Assembly (NCBI GenBank): GCA_900468625.1
Contig: UBUL01000018.1
Coordinates: 186,001-250,000, forward strand
Source of the DNA: Hyphomicrobiales bacterium
GTDB taxonomy: Bacteria > Pseudomonadota > Alphaproteobacteria > Rhizobiales > Rhizobiaceae
Direction: 5' to 3'
Length of the DNA stretch: 64,000 nt
Shown here piece by piece: positions 8,773-18,380 of the stretch. The position numbers and the translations under genes are program-made. The first letter of the stretch is position 1; the number at the start of each line of letters is the position of its first letter. The notes beneath the pieces are model-generated. The model worked only from the letters and a program-made list of their open reading frames with translations, was not told the origin of the DNA and did no database searches.

Positions 8773-8801
8773 ACCGAGTCTCTCATACGCGGCACTCTGA
8801 T

Positions 8802-8832
8802 ACCCCTGTCCCGAGGGGACAGAGGGGGGCTG
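8802..8832. repeat. partial copy of the CCCCCCTCTGTC palindromic repeat (family E)
   Basis: TGTCCC and GGGACA arms followed by GAGGGGGG match one half of the family E unit found between ccmA and ccmB and inside ftsY. It lies between the ends of two convergent genes and could also act as a terminator. Confidence 0.45.
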
Positions 8833-8858
8833 CCATACTCTCCACAAATGCGGAGAAA

Positions 8859-9260
8859 CTACTTCTCGACCAGCTTCAGCTGCTTGTCGAACACCTTCAG
8901 AACTTGGCTCAGATCGTGGCCGCGCTTCAGGATCATGCCGTTGGTGTTGATGACGGAAAAGGCGCCCTGCTTGGCCGAAAGCTTCGGGTTTTTTTCGATG
9001 CGGAAGAGCGGCATTTCGCCCGAACGCTTGAACACGGAGAAGACCGCCTTCTCCTTCAGATGGTCGATGGCATAGTCGCGCCACTCGCCTTCGCCGACCA
9101 TGCGGCCATAGATCCAGAGAATCGCGTCCAGCTCCCGCCGATGGAAGGTCACCGGCAGCGGATCCTTGCTCTGTTTGTATTCTCTGAGATCAACGACGAC
9201 GGAAGAGGTATTTTCCACGGAGCGGCTTTCGCTATGTCGCAAATCCGGCTGATCAGTCAT
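8859..9260 (-). CDS. DUF2794 domain-containing protein
   Basis: 133 residues. A variable N-terminus of about 25 residues is followed by the conserved block V-V-D-L-R-E-Y, L-P-V-T-F-H-R-R-E-L, I-L-W-I-Y-G-R-M-V, G-E-W-R-D-Y-A-I-D and a C-terminal L-x-x-V-L-x-V-F-x-x-Q-L-K-L-V. This whole-length family is found in alphaproteobacteria and has no known function. There are no signal peptide or membrane segments, so it is probably cytoplasmic. Confidence 0.85.
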   Translation of the reverse strand: MTDQPDLRHSESRSVENTSSVVVDLREYKQSKDPLPVTFHRRELDAILWIYGRMVGEGEWRDYAIDHLKEKAVFSVFKRSGEMPLFRIEKNPKLSAKQGAFSVINTNGMILKRGHDLSQVLKVFDKQLKLVEK

Positions 9261-9512
9261 TAATCCCCCAGGGGCTATCTCATGACACGAGAATGACAGT
9301 TTGCCTCAGCCGCTTCAAATTGCAAGGCGGTCGGCACCTCACAATTTCTTTCCTGTGGCCGAAAGCATCTCGTCAGCGCCGCATTTCAGTCAAAACGACG
9401 CCTAATTTACAGGAAGTATAGGGAGCCGTTTGGCGCCGCCGCGTCAAACGGCCCGGCCGGGGCGCATCGATTAAACCCCAGCCCCGAATGCGTCCTCGCC
9501 GGGCACCTCCCC
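9261..9512. other. first part of a 393-base gap, no gene seen
   Basis: This is the region upstream of the DUF2794 gene; it should contain its promoter. Beyond it the gap is filled by the 27-bp tandem repeat. Confidence 0.4.
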
Positions 9513-9643
9513 TTTTCGGCGCCAGCCGAAATAGGGACCCTTTTCGGCGCCAGCCGAAATAGAGAGCTTTTTGGCACAAGCCAGATAGGGAATCTTTTCC
9601 GCACAAGCCGAAACAGCAAGCTTCCGGCAAGGGCCGAGAGTCG
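9513..9643. repeat. 27-bp hairpin tandem repeat, about 4.5 copies
   Basis: Units start at 9513, 9541, 9568, 9595 and (partial) 9622, each about 27 bases. The clearest copies carry TTTCGGC-GCCA-GCCGAAA, a 7-bp stem with a 4-base loop, followed by TAGGGA or similar. Unit 3 has changed to TTGGC-ACAA-GCCA and so keeps part of the stem. The array ends about 10 bases from the stop of the DUF1223 gene. There are no spacers of constant size, so it is not a CRISPR array. Confidence 0.8.
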
Positions 9644-9653
9644 TAAAAGCCCT

Positions 9654-10403
9654 TCAGCCGTCCGAACCGACCGTCAGGACAGTCGCGCCAAGAATGGCGG
9701 CTGGATCGCCCGAAGGCGTCGACGATTGCAGCAGAATAGCAAGACCTCTCCGGCCCGCCTTATCGAGCACGGTTGAGGGCAGCACGAGGCTCGTGGCCTT
9801 GCCGTCCCACATGCCGACGGTCTCGACATCAGATACCGCATGCATATAGGCGATCTGCTGGCCGGTGTTTTCCCCGCCCTTCGGCGCCACCATCTGCTCC
9901 TTGTCGAAATAGACGGCAACCACGTTGGCCCTGCCCTGTCCGGCGCCGATCTTGATCTCCAGCTCGTCGCCCTTCATGGCTGCACTCACCGGAACCGTCA
10001 GCCCCTCGCCAAGGCGCTGGAAATCATCGAGCTTAACGTTGATGGCATTGAGATCGGCGCCGTTCATATGGTCCCTGCCATTGACGATCGCCTGCGGCGT
10101 ATAGACGCCGCTGCGGCCCATCGTGCGGGCATAGGCATATTGGCGCGCCGTATTCTCCTTGGACGCCATGGTGTCGTTCCAGCCGAGATAATTCCAATAG
10201 TCGACATGATAGGCGAGCGCGACCACATTGCCTTGACGGATCAGCTTGCGGAACGCCGCATCTGCCGGAGGACAGGACGCGCAGCCCTGCGAGGTGAAGA
10301 GTTCGACGACACCTTTGATTTTCGTGGCCTCCTGCGCATGCAGCGAACTTGCGAGCGCGATGCCTGCCAGAAGCGGAACCGAAAATCGAAGGCGCATTAC
10401 CAT
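9654..10403 (-). CDS. DUF1223 domain-containing exported protein (thioredoxin-like fold)
   Basis: 249 residues from the ATG at 10403 (AGAGGT just upstream; an ATG two codons on is an alternative). Signal peptide at residues 1-24. The conserved family start V-V-E-L-F-T-S-Q-G-C-A-S-C-P-P-A-D (about residues 32-48) contains a C-x-x-C pair, and H-V-D-Y-W-N-Y-L-G-W follows. DUF1223 proteins resemble thioredoxins and are presumed periplasmic; the redox role is inferred from the CxxC. The stop lies next to the 27-bp repeat array. Confidence 0.87.
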   Translation of the reverse strand: MVMRLRFSVPLLAGIALASSLHAQEATKIKGVVELFTSQGCASCPPADAAFRKLIRQGNVVALAYHVDYWNYLGWNDTMASKENTARQYAYARTMGRSGVYTPQAIVNGRDHMNGADLNAINVKLDDFQRLGEGLTVPVSAAMKGDELEIKIGAGQGRANVVAVYFDKEQMVAPKGGENTGQQIAYMHAVSDVETVGMWDGKATSLVLPSTVLDKAGRRGLAILLQSSTPSGDPAAILGATVLTVGSDG

Positions 10404-10582
10404 CTTACCTCTGTATCCTACAGCCGTCTGCCCCACAGACTCCAATCGCTCACGCCTTGGATGATCATATCCACATCAAGCCTGAAAAACCTGAAACAAG
10501 AGATAATGGTTTAGTGCGATGACGCAAAGTCACGAAGGGGTGAGGCCCAGACCGCATGGCAGCCGCGTCGAACACATCACCG

Positions 10583-10624
10583 TGAAAAACAAGACGCCGC
10601 CGGGAGATTCCCCCCCGGCGGCGT
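10583..10624 (-). terminator. rho-independent terminator of acnA
   Basis: On the minus strand ACGCCGCCGGG pairs with CCCGGCGGCGT and is followed by CTTGTTTTTC, 23 bases after the acnA stop. Confidence 0.9.
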
Positions 10625-10646
10625 TCAAGCATGGTTCTAGCGTCTA

Positions 10647-13337
10647 TCAGGCGGCGAGATCGCGCAGAACTGTCTGCAGGATGCCGCCATTATTGACGTA
10701 GACGACCTCATCCAGCGTATCGATACGGCAGATGATCGGAACATCCTTCACCGAGCCGTCGCCATAGGTGATCTTGGCGATCTTGCGCTCGCGCGGCTTG
10801 ATGTGTTCCAGACCTTCGATGGTGACAAGCTCGTCGCCCTTCAGGCCGAGGCTGGCCCAGGTGGTGCCGTCCTCGAAGACGAAGGGGATGACGCCCATAC
10901 CGACCAGGTTCGAGCGATGGATACGCTCGAAGGACTGGGCGATCACGGCGCGTACGCCGAGCAGGTTCGTGCCCTTGGCAGCCCAGTCGCGCGATGAGCC
11001 GTTGCCGTATTCGACACCGGCGAAGATGACGAGCGGAACGCCTTCGGCCTTATACTGCATGGCCGCATCGTAGATCGACGTCTCTTCCTTGGACGGATAG
11101 TGGATGGTGTAGCCGCCTTCCTTGCCGTTCGGGCCGAGCATGTGGTTGCGGATGCGGATGTTGGCAAAGGTGCCGCGCATCATGACTTCATGGTTGCCGC
11201 GGCGCGTGCCGTACTGGTTGAAGTCGGCGACGCCGACGCCATGACCGATGAGGTAGGAACCGGCCGGCGAGGCAGCCTTGATCGAACCGGCCGGAGAAAT
11301 ATGGTCGGTGGTGATCTTGTCGCCGAACAGGCCGAGAACGCGAGCGCCCTTGATGTCGGAAACGCCGGCGCCCTTCTTGCCCATGCCCACGAAGTAAGGC
11401 GGGTTCTGCACGTAGGTCGAGTTGTCGTCCCAGGCATAGGTCTGGCCCGGAGGAACCTGCACCGCCTGCCAGTTGGCGTCGCCCTTGAAGACGTCGGCAT
11501 ACTTGCTCTCGTAAAGCTCGCGGGTGACGTATTTCTGAATGAACTCCTGAACCTCGTGCGAGGTCGGCCAGATGTCCTTCAGGTAAACAGGCTTGCCGTT
11601 CTGGTCTTCGCCGATCGGTTCCTTGGTCAGGTCGAGCTGCACGGAGCCTGCGAGCGCGTAGGCGACGACGAGCGGCGGCGAAGCCAGGTAGTTCGCCTGG
11701 ACGTCGGGCGAGATGCGGCCTTCGAAGTTACGGTTGCCGGAGAGAACGCCCGATACAATCAGGCCCTTGTCGTTGATCGTCTTGGAGATCGGCGCCGGCA
11801 GCGGGCCGGAATTGCCGATGCAGGTGGTGCAGCCGAAGCCGACCAGATTGAAGCCGAGCTTGTCGAGATCGGCCTGCAGGCCGGACTTGGCGAGGTATTC
11901 GCCGACGACCTGAGATCCAGGTGCGAGCGAGGTCTTGACCCACGGCTTGGTCTTCAGGCCCTTGGCAACGGCGTTGCGGGCAAGAAGGCCGGCGGCGATC
12001 AGCACCGATGGGTTGGACGTGTTGGTGCAGGAGGTGATGGCGGCAATTGCAACGTCGCCATGGCCGATATCGAAATCCGTGCCTTCGACCGCATAGCGGT
12101 TGGAAAGCTGGCCGGGCTTCTTGTATTCGGTGTCGAGCGAGGTTGCGAAGCCGGATGCGATGTTTTCCAGCGCGATACGGCCTTCCGGACGCTTCGGGCC
12201 AGCCATCGACGGCACGACGTCGTTAAGGTCAAGTTCCAGCGTGTCGGTGAAGACGAGGTCGGAACCGTCATTGTCGCGCCACATCCCTTGAGCCTTGGAA
12301 TAGGCTTCGACGAGCGCGATGCGGTCCTTGGTGCGGCCGGACATGTTGAGATAGTGCAGCGTTTCCTTGTCGACCGGGAAAAAGCCGCAGGTCGCGCCGT
12401 ATTCCGGACCCATATTGCCGATGGTGGCGCGGTCGGCGAGCGGCATGTTGTCGAGGCCTGGGCCGAAGAATTCGACGAACTTGGAAACGACGCCCTTTTT
12501 GCGCAGCATCTGCACGACGGTCAGAACGAGGTCGGTCGCGGTAACGCCTTCCTTGAGCTTGCCGGTCAGCTTGAAGCCGATGACTTCCGGAAGCAGCATG
12601 GAGACCGGCTGGCCGAGCATCGCGGCTTCAGCTTCGATACCGCCAACGCCCCAGCCGAGAACGCCCAGGCCGTTGATCATGGTCGTGTGCGAATCGGTGC
12701 CGACGCAGGTGTCGGGATAAGCGATCGTTTCGCCGTCTTCTTCCTTGGTCCAGACGGTCTGGCCGAGATATTCGAGGTTCACCTGGTGACAGATGCCGGT
12801 GCCGGGAGGAACGACGCGGAAGTTCTTGAATGCCTGCTGGCCCCACTTCAGGAAGCGGTAGCGCTCGCCGTTGCGCTGGTATTCCAGCTCGACGTTCTTG
12901 GCAAAAGCCTGCGGCGTGCCGAATTCGTCGACGATGACGGAGTGGTCGATGACGAGATCGACGGGAACGAGCGGATTGATCTTTTCCGGATCGCCGCCGA
13001 GCGAAACCATCGCGTCGCGCATGGCAGCAAGGTCGACGACGGCCGGAACGCCGGTGAAGTCCTGCATCAGCACGCGTGCAGGACGATAGGCGATTTCGTT
13101 CTCGACGGTGCCCTTGTTGGTCAGCCATTCGGCGACGGCAAGGATATGGTCCTTCGTGACCGACTGCCCGTCTTCAAAACGCAGCAGGTTTTCCAGAAGC
13201 ACCTTCATGGAATAAGGCAGCTTGGAAACGCCGGGCAGACCATTGGCTTCAGCCTTGGGCAGGCTGAAATAGACATAGTCTTTCCCGCCCACGGTCAACG
13301 TGGAACGACAATTGAAACTGTCAAGAGATTTAGACAC
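10647..13337 (-). CDS. acnA: aconitate hydratase A
   Basis: 896 residues, normal for AcnA/IRP1-type aconitases. It interconverts citrate and isocitrate in the TCA cycle in the cytoplasm. Three cysteines bind the 4Fe-4S cluster: Cys437 in [10 protein letters not shown] and Cys503/Cys506 in [10 protein letters not shown]. Other family blocks are D-S-H-T-T-M (about 215-220), G-V-G-G-I-E-A-E, and in the C-terminal swivel domain [13 protein letters not shown]. It is divergent from ccmA with a 262-base promoter region between them and is closed by a strong terminator, so it is a single-gene unit. Confidence 0.98.
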   Translation of the reverse strand: MSKSLDSFNCRSTLTVGGKDYVYFSLPKAEANGLPGVSKLPYSMKVLLENLLRFEDGQSVTKDHILAVAEWLTNKGTVENEIAYRPARVLMQDFTGVPAVVDLAAMRDAMVSLGGDPEKINPLVPVDLVIDHSVIVDEFGTPQAFAKNVELEYQRNGERYRFLKWGQQAFKNFRVVPPGTGICHQVNLEYLGQTVWTKEEDGETIAYPDTCVGTDSHTTMINGLGVLGWGVGGIEAEAAMLGQPVSMLLPEVIGFKLTGKLKEGVTATDLVLTVVQMLRKKGVVSKFVEFFGPGLDNMPLADRATIGNMGPEYGATCGFFPVDKETLHYLNMSGRTKDRIALVEAYSKAQGMWRDNDGSDLVFTDTLELDLNDVVPSMAGPKRPEGRIALENIASGFATSLDTEYKKPGQLSNRYAVEGTDFDIGHGDVAIAAITSCTNTSNPSVLIAAGLLARNAVAKGLKTKPWVKTSLAPGSQVVGEYLAKSGLQADLDKLGFNLVGFGCTTCIGNSGPLPAPISKTINDKGLIVSGVLSGNRNFEGRISPDVQANYLASPPLVVAYALAGSVQLDLTKEPIGEDQNGKPVYLKDIWPTSHEVQEFIQKYVTRELYESKYADVFKGDANWQAVQVPPGQTYAWDDNSTYVQNPPYFVGMGKKGAGVSDIKGARVLGLFGDKITTDHISPAGSIKAASPAGSYLIGHGVGVADFNQYGTRRGNHEVMMRGTFANIRIRNHMLGPNGKEGGYTIHYPSKEETSIYDAAMQYKAEGVPLVIFAGVEYGNGSSRDWAAKGTNLLGVRAVIAQSFERIHRSNLVGMGVIPFVFEDGTTWASLGLKGDELVTIEGLEHIKPRERKIAKITYGDGSVKDVPIICRIDTLDEVVYVNNGGILQTVLRDLAA

Positions 13338-13599
13338 GAGATACCCCGTTTCTGATAGCCAACACAGTCGTGCGAACGCCTATGCACTTTATGCACATCA
13401 GGATGCGGGTGCGGCCATTTCCGCTGTCCGCACGTAAGGCAGAAAGCCTTATGTTCGGCGCAAGGATGAAATTCACGCCGACCGCTGGCGTGGTTGCAGG
13501 TCTTATAGATAATTTCGTAAAGACTTGCCAGAGTGACAAAGCGCAAATTTGGACAATTTTTTGCGCGCTGCGGTAAAGAAATAGGGAAAGCCTGAGCGA

Positions 13600-14247
13600 A
13601 TGCATCTAAGCGCTGAAAATCTGGCGGCAAGGCGGGGTGAAGACCTGATTTTCTTGAATGTTTCCTTCAACTTGACTGATGGAGAGGCCCTCGTCCTGAC
13701 CGGCCGCAACGGCTCGGGAAAATCGACGCTTCTGCGCGTCGTGGCAGGCCTTCTGAGACCGGAAAAAGGCCGTATCACATTCACTGGAAAGGATGGCGAA
13801 TCAGGCCGGCCGGCCGGGGAAGCCAGCCACTACCTCGGTCACCGCAATGCGATGAAGTCGGAGCTGACCGTCGCGGAAAATCTTACCTTCTGGAAAACAT
13901 TCCTCGGCGACATGCAAGACGGTTTTGGTCTGGATATCGATGAAGCGGCCGATGCCGTCGGGCTTGCCGGCATCGTGCATCTGCCTTTCGGCTACCTCTC
14001 CGCCGGCCAGCAGCGGCGAATCGCTTTCGCCAAGCTCCTCGTTGCCTACCGTCCCATCTGGATTCTCGACGAGCCGACGGCAGCGCTCGACAGCTCCGCC
14101 GACCGGCTTTTCGCCGATCTGATCACTGCCCATCAGAAGAATGGCGGCATCGTTCTTGCCGCGACGCACCAGCCGCTGGGGTTGGAGAATGTGCAGGAGA
14201 TGCGGATGACGGGGTTTGCGGGGGTGAGTGAGGGAGTGTGGGGATGA
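13600..14247 (+). CDS. ccmA: heme ABC exporter ATP-binding protein CcmA
   Basis: 215 residues. Walker A GRNGSGKST (residues 35-43), signature L-S-A-G-Q-Q-R-R (the CcmA variant of LSGGQ), Walker B I-L-D-E-P-T, and the short C-terminus are typical of CcmA. With CcmB and CcmC it makes the inner-membrane complex that releases holo-CcmE for cytochrome c maturation (system I). It is the first gene of the ccm group, but ccmB begins 340 bases later after a repeat cluster. Confidence 0.95.
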   Translation: MHLSAENLAARRGEDLIFLNVSFNLTDGEALVLTGRNGSGKSTLLRVVAGLLRPEKGRITFTGKDGESGRPAGEASHYLGHRNAMKSELTVAENLTFWKTFLGDMQDGFGLDIDEAADAVGLAGIVHLPFGYLSAGQQRRIAFAKLLVAYRPIWILDEPTAALDSSADRLFADLITAHQKNGGIVLAATHQPLGLENVQEMRMTGFAGVSEGVWG

Positions 14248-14278
14248 AGCCGCGTTTTCCTCTTATGCCGCACCTCCG

Positions 14279-14513
14279 TTACCCCCCTCTGTCACTTCGA
14301 AAAAACTCATCGCTGTGCGATGAGTTACCCCCCTCTGTCACTATCGTGATACCTCCCCCACAAGGGGGGAGATCATGCGAGGCAGCTACATACCCAAAGC
14401 AACCTCGATATTATCTGCGAGTATCGAGCATCGTTGCTTGGCGCCGAGTGAACAGCGAGCTACCGATCTCCCCCCTTGTGAGGGAGATGCCTCAAAGGGG
14501 CAGAAGGGGGTGG
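14279..14513. repeat. cluster of family E palindromic repeats between ccmA and ccmB
   Basis: The motif ACCCCCCTCTGTCAC occurs at 14281 and again at 14327, separated by a perfect 9-bp hairpin (AACTCATCG-CTGTG-CGATGAGTT, 14303-14325). The second copy continues into a CTCCCCCACAAGGGGGGAG palindrome to 14374. An inverted full unit lies at 14461-14513. Between them, AAAGCAAC and GTTGCTT arms and GATATT-rich sequence form further dyads. No gene is seen in the 14248-14587 gap. Confidence 0.75.
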
Positions 14514-14587
14514 CGAGAAGCCAAAGCTTCTCGCACCTTGAGCCGGGCGAAAGGCAACTTCCCCACACAATTTGAAAGTCATCACGC

Positions 14588-15247
14588 ATGACCGCCCTTT
14601 TCCTCCGCGACCTCAGACTTTCGGTGCGCGCCGGCGGCGGAGCGCTGATCGGCATCCTCTTTTTCCTCACCGTCGTCGCCGTCATTCCCTTCGGCGTCGG
14701 CCCGGACCTGAAGCTTCTCTCGCGCATCGGCCCGGCGATCGTCTGGATCGGCGCGCTGCTTGCGAGCCTTCTCGGCCTCGACCGCCTGTTCCAGGCCGAA
14801 CGCGACGACGGTTCGCTCGATCTGCTCGTCATGCAGGAAACGCCGCTGGTGCTGACGGTCTTCATCAAATGCGCGGCGCATTGGGTGGCGACCGGCCTGC
14901 CGCTCGTCATCGCCTCACCGCTGCTCGGCCTCTTCATGAATATGAACGAGACGGCGATTGGTGCGACAGCGCTCACCCTGCTCGTCGGCTCGCCGGCGAT
15001 CACCTTTATCGGCGCGGTCGGTGCCGCCGTGGCCGTGGCGCTGCCGCGCGGCGGGCTGCTGGTCTCCATTCTCGTGCTGCCGCTGACCATACCCGTGCTG
15101 ATCTTCGGCGTCAGCGCCACCTATGCCGCGGTCGAAGGGCCGCAGCCTTTCCTGCCGCCGTTCCTGATCCTGATGGCGCTCACTTTATTCTTCGCCGTGC
15201 TCGGCCCTGTCGCCGCCGCCCTTGCCTTGCGGAACACGACTGATTGA
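14588..15247 (+). CDS. ccmB: heme exporter protein CcmB
   Basis: 219 residues, six predicted membrane helices. The N-terminal F-L-R-D-L-R-L-S-V-R-A-G-G-G and the L-D-R-L-F-Q-A-E-R-D-D-G-S-L-D-L-L (about residues 63-80) are diagnostic of CcmB. It is the permease subunit of the CcmABC(D) heme-handling complex in the inner membrane. It is preceded by the repeat cluster and followed by another repeat before ccmC. Confidence 0.95.
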   Translation: MTALFLRDLRLSVRAGGGALIGILFFLTVVAVIPFGVGPDLKLLSRIGPAIVWIGALLASLLGLDRLFQAERDDGSLDLLVMQETPLVLTVFIKCAAHWVATGLPLVIASPLLGLFMNMNETAIGATALTLLVGSPAITFIGAVGAAVAVALPRGGLLVSILVLPLTIPVLIFGVSATYAAVEGPQPFLPPFLILMALTLFFAVLGPVAAALALRNTTD

Positions 15248-15345
15248 TCAAAGTGCTTCTGGGAAAGTACGGTTTTCCGTCCGGAATTGGGCAAGAACAA
15301 AGCGATAGAGCGTTTTTGCGATTCGAAGAAAGCGGAAAGGCTCTG
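15248..15345. repeat. Rhizobium intergenic palindromic repeat (family B copy 2)
   Basis: Same ordered blocks as 1858-1984: GGTTTTCCGTCCGGAATTG, GCGTTTTTGCG, ATTCGAAG-AAAGCGGAAA. It lies in the 173-base gap between ccmB and ccmC. Confidence 0.7.
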
Positions 15346-15420
15346 ACGGAGATACTGTTTCGTCGATCTGAGACAATGCGGTCGATTGCCGGAAAAGCCA
15401 TATCGGAGTAAACAAGCCGC

Positions 15421-16182
15421 ATGAGCGATATCAGCCACGCGATCAGCCGATTTTCAGACCTCGCCAATCCCACGCGGTTTCTGGCGTTTTCGGCGCGTCT
15501 CATTCCCTGGCTGGCGGTCATCTCGGCCGTGCTTTTCGCAATCGGCCTCTATCTGTCCTTTACGACCGAAGGCGATTACCAGCAGGGCGATACCGTCCGC
15601 ATCATGTATATCCATGTACCGGCCGCCTGGCTCTCCATGATGTGCTACACGATCATGAGCATGTCGGCGATCGGCACGCTCGTCTGGCGCCATCCGCTCG
15701 CCGATGTCGCCGGCAAGACGGCCGCCCCGCTCGGCGCCGCCTTCACGCTGATCGCGTTGGTGACAGGCTCGCTCTGGGGCAAGCCGATGTGGGGCACCTA
15801 TTGGGTCTGGGATGCGCGCCTGACCTCGGTCTTCATCCTCTTCCTGATGTATCTCGGCCTGATCGCGCTGAACCGCGCCATGGACGATCCGTCCAAGGCT
15901 GCCCGCGTCGCCTCCATCCTGACGCTGGTCGGCTTCGTCAATATCCCGATCATCAAATTCTCAGTCGACTGGTGGAACACGCTGCATCAATCGGAAAGCA
16001 TCATACGCATGGATGGCCCTGCCATCGACGCGGAATTCCTCTGGCCGCTATTCACCATGGCGCTCGCCTTCACGCTGCTGTTCTTCACGCTGCACCTGAT
16101 GGCGATCCGCAACGAGATCTGGCGTCGCCGCATCACCGCGCAGCGCCGCATGGCCGCGCGCATGGCGACCCGGGAGGAATAG
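15421..16182 (+). CDS. ccmC: heme ABC transporter permease CcmC (cytochrome c maturation)
   Basis: 253 residues, six membrane helices. The tryptophan-rich heme-binding motif W-G-T-Y-W-V-W-D (residues 124-131) and the flanking histidines (His65 in I-H-V-P-A-A-W and the His of N-T-L-H-Q) mark the heme handling protein family; CcmC loads heme onto the chaperone CcmE. The stop is one base from the ccmD start, so ccmC, ccmD and ccmG form a tight unit. ccmE, ccmF and ccmH are not in the window. Confidence 0.96.
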   Translation: MSDISHAISRFSDLANPTRFLAFSARLIPWLAVISAVLFAIGLYLSFTTEGDYQQGDTVRIMYIHVPAAWLSMMCYTIMSMSAIGTLVWRHPLADVAGKTAAPLGAAFTLIALVTGSLWGKPMWGTYWVWDARLTSVFILFLMYLGLIALNRAMDDPSKAARVASILTLVGFVNIPIIKFSVDWWNTLHQSESIIRMDGPAIDAEFLWPLFTMALAFTLLFFTLHLMAIRNEIWRRRITAQRRMAARMATREE

Positions 16183-16183
16183 C

Positions 16184-16357
16184 ATGACGCATCCCTTCTA
16201 CGTCTTCGGCTCCTACTGCTTTGCCGCCGTCATGATCCTCGCCATCATCGCCTGGACATGGATCGACGGACGTCTGCGCCGTCGCGAACTGGCCGCCCTG
16301 GAAGCCTCCGGCATCCGCCGTCGCTCGCAGCGCGCGTCCGAAAGCGAGACGAAATGA
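16184..16357 (+). CDS. ccmD: heme exporter small membrane subunit CcmD
   Basis: 57 residues. The N-terminus has H-P-F-Y-V-F-G-S-Y, then one membrane helix (about residues 11-27), then an Arg-rich cytoplasmic stretch (R-L-R-R-R-E-L) as in CcmD. CcmD holds the CcmABC-CcmE complex together. It begins one base after ccmC and its stop overlaps the ccmG start (ATGA). Confidence 0.92.
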   Translation: MTHPFYVFGSYCFAAVMILAIIAWTWIDGRLRRRELAALEASGIRRRSQRASESETK

Positions 16358-16953
16358 CTGCCAATACCGACAATAAGGATCAGCCGAAGTCCAGCGGCAC
16401 CGCACGCTATCTGCTGGCGCTCATCCCGCTGGTCGTCTTCGCCTGCATCGCCTTTGCCGTCGGCAAGGTCATGTATGATCAGGAAGTGCACGGCACCGAC
16501 ATTTCGGCCATTCCTTCGGCCCTGATCGGCACCAAGGCGCCGAAACTCGCGCTCGCGCCTCTCGAGGGCTCCAACCTGCCGGCGCTGACCGATGACGCGA
16601 TCAAGGGCAAGCTGACGCTGGTCAACGTCTTCGCCTCCTGGTGCATCCCCTGCCGCGACGAACATCCCGTGCTGAAGGAACTCGCCAAGAGCGGTCAGCT
16701 CAACATCGTGGCGATCAATTACAAGGACACCGGCGAGAACGCGCTCCGCTTCCTCGGCGAACTCGGCAATCCATACAACGCCATCGGCATCGACCCGAAC
16801 GGCACCGCCGCCATCGACTGGGGCGTTTACGGAATTCCGGAATCCTATCTCGTCTCCGCCGACGGCACGATTCTCTACAAGCAGGTCGGCCCCTTCACAC
16901 CGACCAGCCTGAAGGAAGGGCTCTATCCGGCCATAGCGAAGGCGTCGCACTAA
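16354..16953 (+). CDS. ccmG: thiol:disulfide interchange protein CcmG (DsbE)
   Basis: 199 residues from the ATG at 16354 overlapping the ccmD stop. One N-terminal membrane anchor (about residues 18-38), then a periplasmic thioredoxin domain with the active site W-C-I-P-C (96-100) and the family cis-Pro segment Y-G-I-P-E-S-Y. It reduces apocytochrome c (via CcmH) before heme attachment. It is the last gene of the unit; a family D palindrome follows the stop and may end transcription. Confidence 0.95.
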   Translation: MTANTDNKDQPKSSGTARYLLALIPLVVFACIAFAVGKVMYDQEVHGTDISAIPSALIGTKAPKLALAPLEGSNLPALTDDAIKGKLTLVNVFASWCIPCRDEHPVLKELAKSGQLNIVAINYKDTGENALRFLGELGNPYNAIGIDPNGTAAIDWGVYGIPESYLVSADGTILYKQVGPFTPTSLKEGLYPAIAKASH

Positions 16954-16957
16954 AACT

Positions 16958-17002
16958 CCTTCTCCCCTCGGGGAGAAGATGCCCGAAGGGCAGATGAGGG
17001 GG
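16958..17002. repeat. family D palindromic repeat (CCTTCTCCCCTCGGGGAGAAG type)
   Basis: CTTCTCCCC and GGGGAGAAG arms followed by GCCCGAAGGGC and ATGAGGGGG. Two more copies flank 22900 in opposite orientations. Here it directly follows ccmG. Confidence 0.8.
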
Positions 17003-17073
17003 CCGATAAGCGAAGCAACGAAGGGCCTGAGCAACAAACAAAAGGCATTTTTCCGCCGGGGCGAGGGTTAAGA

Positions 17074-17664
17074 TCAAATCCCGCCCTGCCACGTCTTGAT
17101 CGCCTCGACCGGCCAGACCAGCATCAGCACGTTGAGCGTAAGATTGTCGCGGATCAGATAGCCGGTGAGCAGCTCGAAGAAGATGGCGACGGCGACCGTC
17201 ACCAGCACCGGCGCACGCCAGGCGAACAGGAAGCCGACGACCATGAACACCGCGTCCATCGCCGAATTGAGGATGCTGTCGCCGACATAGTCGAGCGAGA
17301 TCGTTGTCGCGCGGTAGCGGTTGATGATGATCGGGGAATTCTCCAGGATCTCCCAGCCGGATTCGATCAGCATGGCAACGAAGAGGCGCATCGACAGCGG
17401 CTTGCCGCGCATGATGAGATGCGTGAGCCCGAAGAAAAGGAAGCCGTGGATGATGTGCGACGGTGTGTACCAATCCGCGATATGCTGCGAATTGCCGCTG
17501 GATTTCACCACCGGCTCGAACAGTTTGACGTAGCCACAGGTGCAGATCGCCACGCGGCCCATCAGATGCTCCGCCACGATCTGCACGAGCAGGACGAGGG
17601 CGCAGGCGACGAACCAGAAGCTCTGTTGCCGATATCGGCTTTGGGCGTCGATGGCTTCGCTCAT
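17074..17664 (-). CDS. DUF2585 (UPF0314) family membrane protein
   Basis: 196 residues from the ATG at 17664, which overlaps the stop of yciB (ATGA). Four to five hydrophobic helices; conserved segments [21 protein letters not shown] and [11 protein letters not shown] are those of UPF0314/DUF2585, an alphaproteobacterial integral-membrane family with no known function. It is the last gene of the dapF-mtaB-ftsY-yciB cluster. Confidence 0.87.
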   Translation of the reverse strand: MSEAIDAQSRYRQQSFWFVACALVLLVQIVAEHLMGRVAICTCGYVKLFEPVVKSSGNSQHIADWYTPSHIIHGFLFFGLTHLIMRGKPLSMRLFVAMLIESGWEILENSPIIINRYRATTISLDYVGDSILNSAMDAVFMVVGFLFAWRAPVLVTVAVAIFFELLTGYLIRDNLTLNVLMLVWPVEAIKTWQGGI

Positions 17665-18380
17665 TTGCCGTTTTCCACCGGCGGCTCGACCGTGTGTTTC
17701 ATGATCAGGGGCATCTGCGACAGGGTGAAGAGGATGGTGATCGGCATCGTCGCCCACACCTTGAAGTTCACCCAAAGATTATCCGCCGCCTTAGTGTCCG
17801 GCAGGTAATACCAGTTCGAGCCACGCCAGACGACTTCGTTGAGCACGGCGAGAACGAAGAAGAAGATACCCCAGCGCAGCGTCAGCTTGCGCCAGCCCTC
17901 AGCATCGAGCTGAAAGGCGGCGTTAAAGATATAGCCGAGCAGCGATTTGCCGAAGGCAAGACCGCCGAGCAAAACCCCACCGAGGGCAGCATTGATGATG
18001 GTCGGCTTCATCTTGATGAAGGTTTCGTTCTGCAGGTAGATGCCGAGCGCGCCGGAGATCAGCACTACGATCCCAGAGACGAAGGGTATCAGCGGCAGAT
18101 GGCCGAGCATGACCTTCGAAATGATAAGCGAGATCACTGTTGCGACCATGAAAAGGCCGGTAGCGACGAAAAGAGGACCGCCGAGCGTTGTCAGCTGCGG
18201 GAAATGCTGCACCAGCCATTCCCCACGCAAATTACCGAAATAGAACACCAGCAAAGGCCCGAGTTCCAGCACCAGCTTCAATAGGGGATGATGCTTGTCG
18301 GCGGCGCTGGGGGCGAGATCGCGGTCACTGGTCGTCATTGCGGCACTTTCCCTGTCGTCGTACTCGTTTTTGTCGTTCAT
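17661..18380 (-). CDS. yciB: inner-membrane-spanning protein YciB / septation protein A
   Basis: 239 residues. The start at 18380 overlaps the ftsY stop (ATGA); a downstream ATG gives a shorter form beginning before S-D-R-D-L-A-P. Core motifs [10 protein letters not shown], the central five helices, and [10 protein letters not shown] and W-V-N-F-K-V match YciB/IspZ. The family is linked to septation and envelope maintenance in enterics. Its place between ftsY and DUF2585 is common in rhizobia. Confidence 0.92.
   Translation of the reverse strand: MNDKNEYDDRESAAMTTSDRDLAPSAADKHHPLLKLVLELGPLLVFYFGNLRGEWLVQHFPQLTTLGGPLFVATGLFMVATVISLIISKVMLGHLPLIPFVSGIVVLISGALGIYLQNETFIKMKPTIINAALGGVLLGGLAFGKSLLGYIFNAAFQLDAEGWRKLTLRWGIFFFVLAVLNEVVWRGSNWYYLPDTKAADNLWVNFKVWATMPITILFTLSQMPLIMKHTVEPPVENGK

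Noticed and set aside
9373..9630. A minus-strand frame of 85 codons with 9-residue periodicity across the tandem repeat
   Set aside because: The periodicity comes from the 27-base DNA repeat; there is no ribosome-binding site or conserved domain.
9513..9643. CRISPR-like array
   Set aside because: Units are contiguous tandem repeats of 27 bases with no unique spacers, and no cas genes are near.
11100..13355. A 751-codon open frame on the plus strand opposite acnA
   Set aside because: It is the antisense shadow of a clearly coding gene with all aconitase motifs; high GC makes such frames long. It has no recognisable domain.
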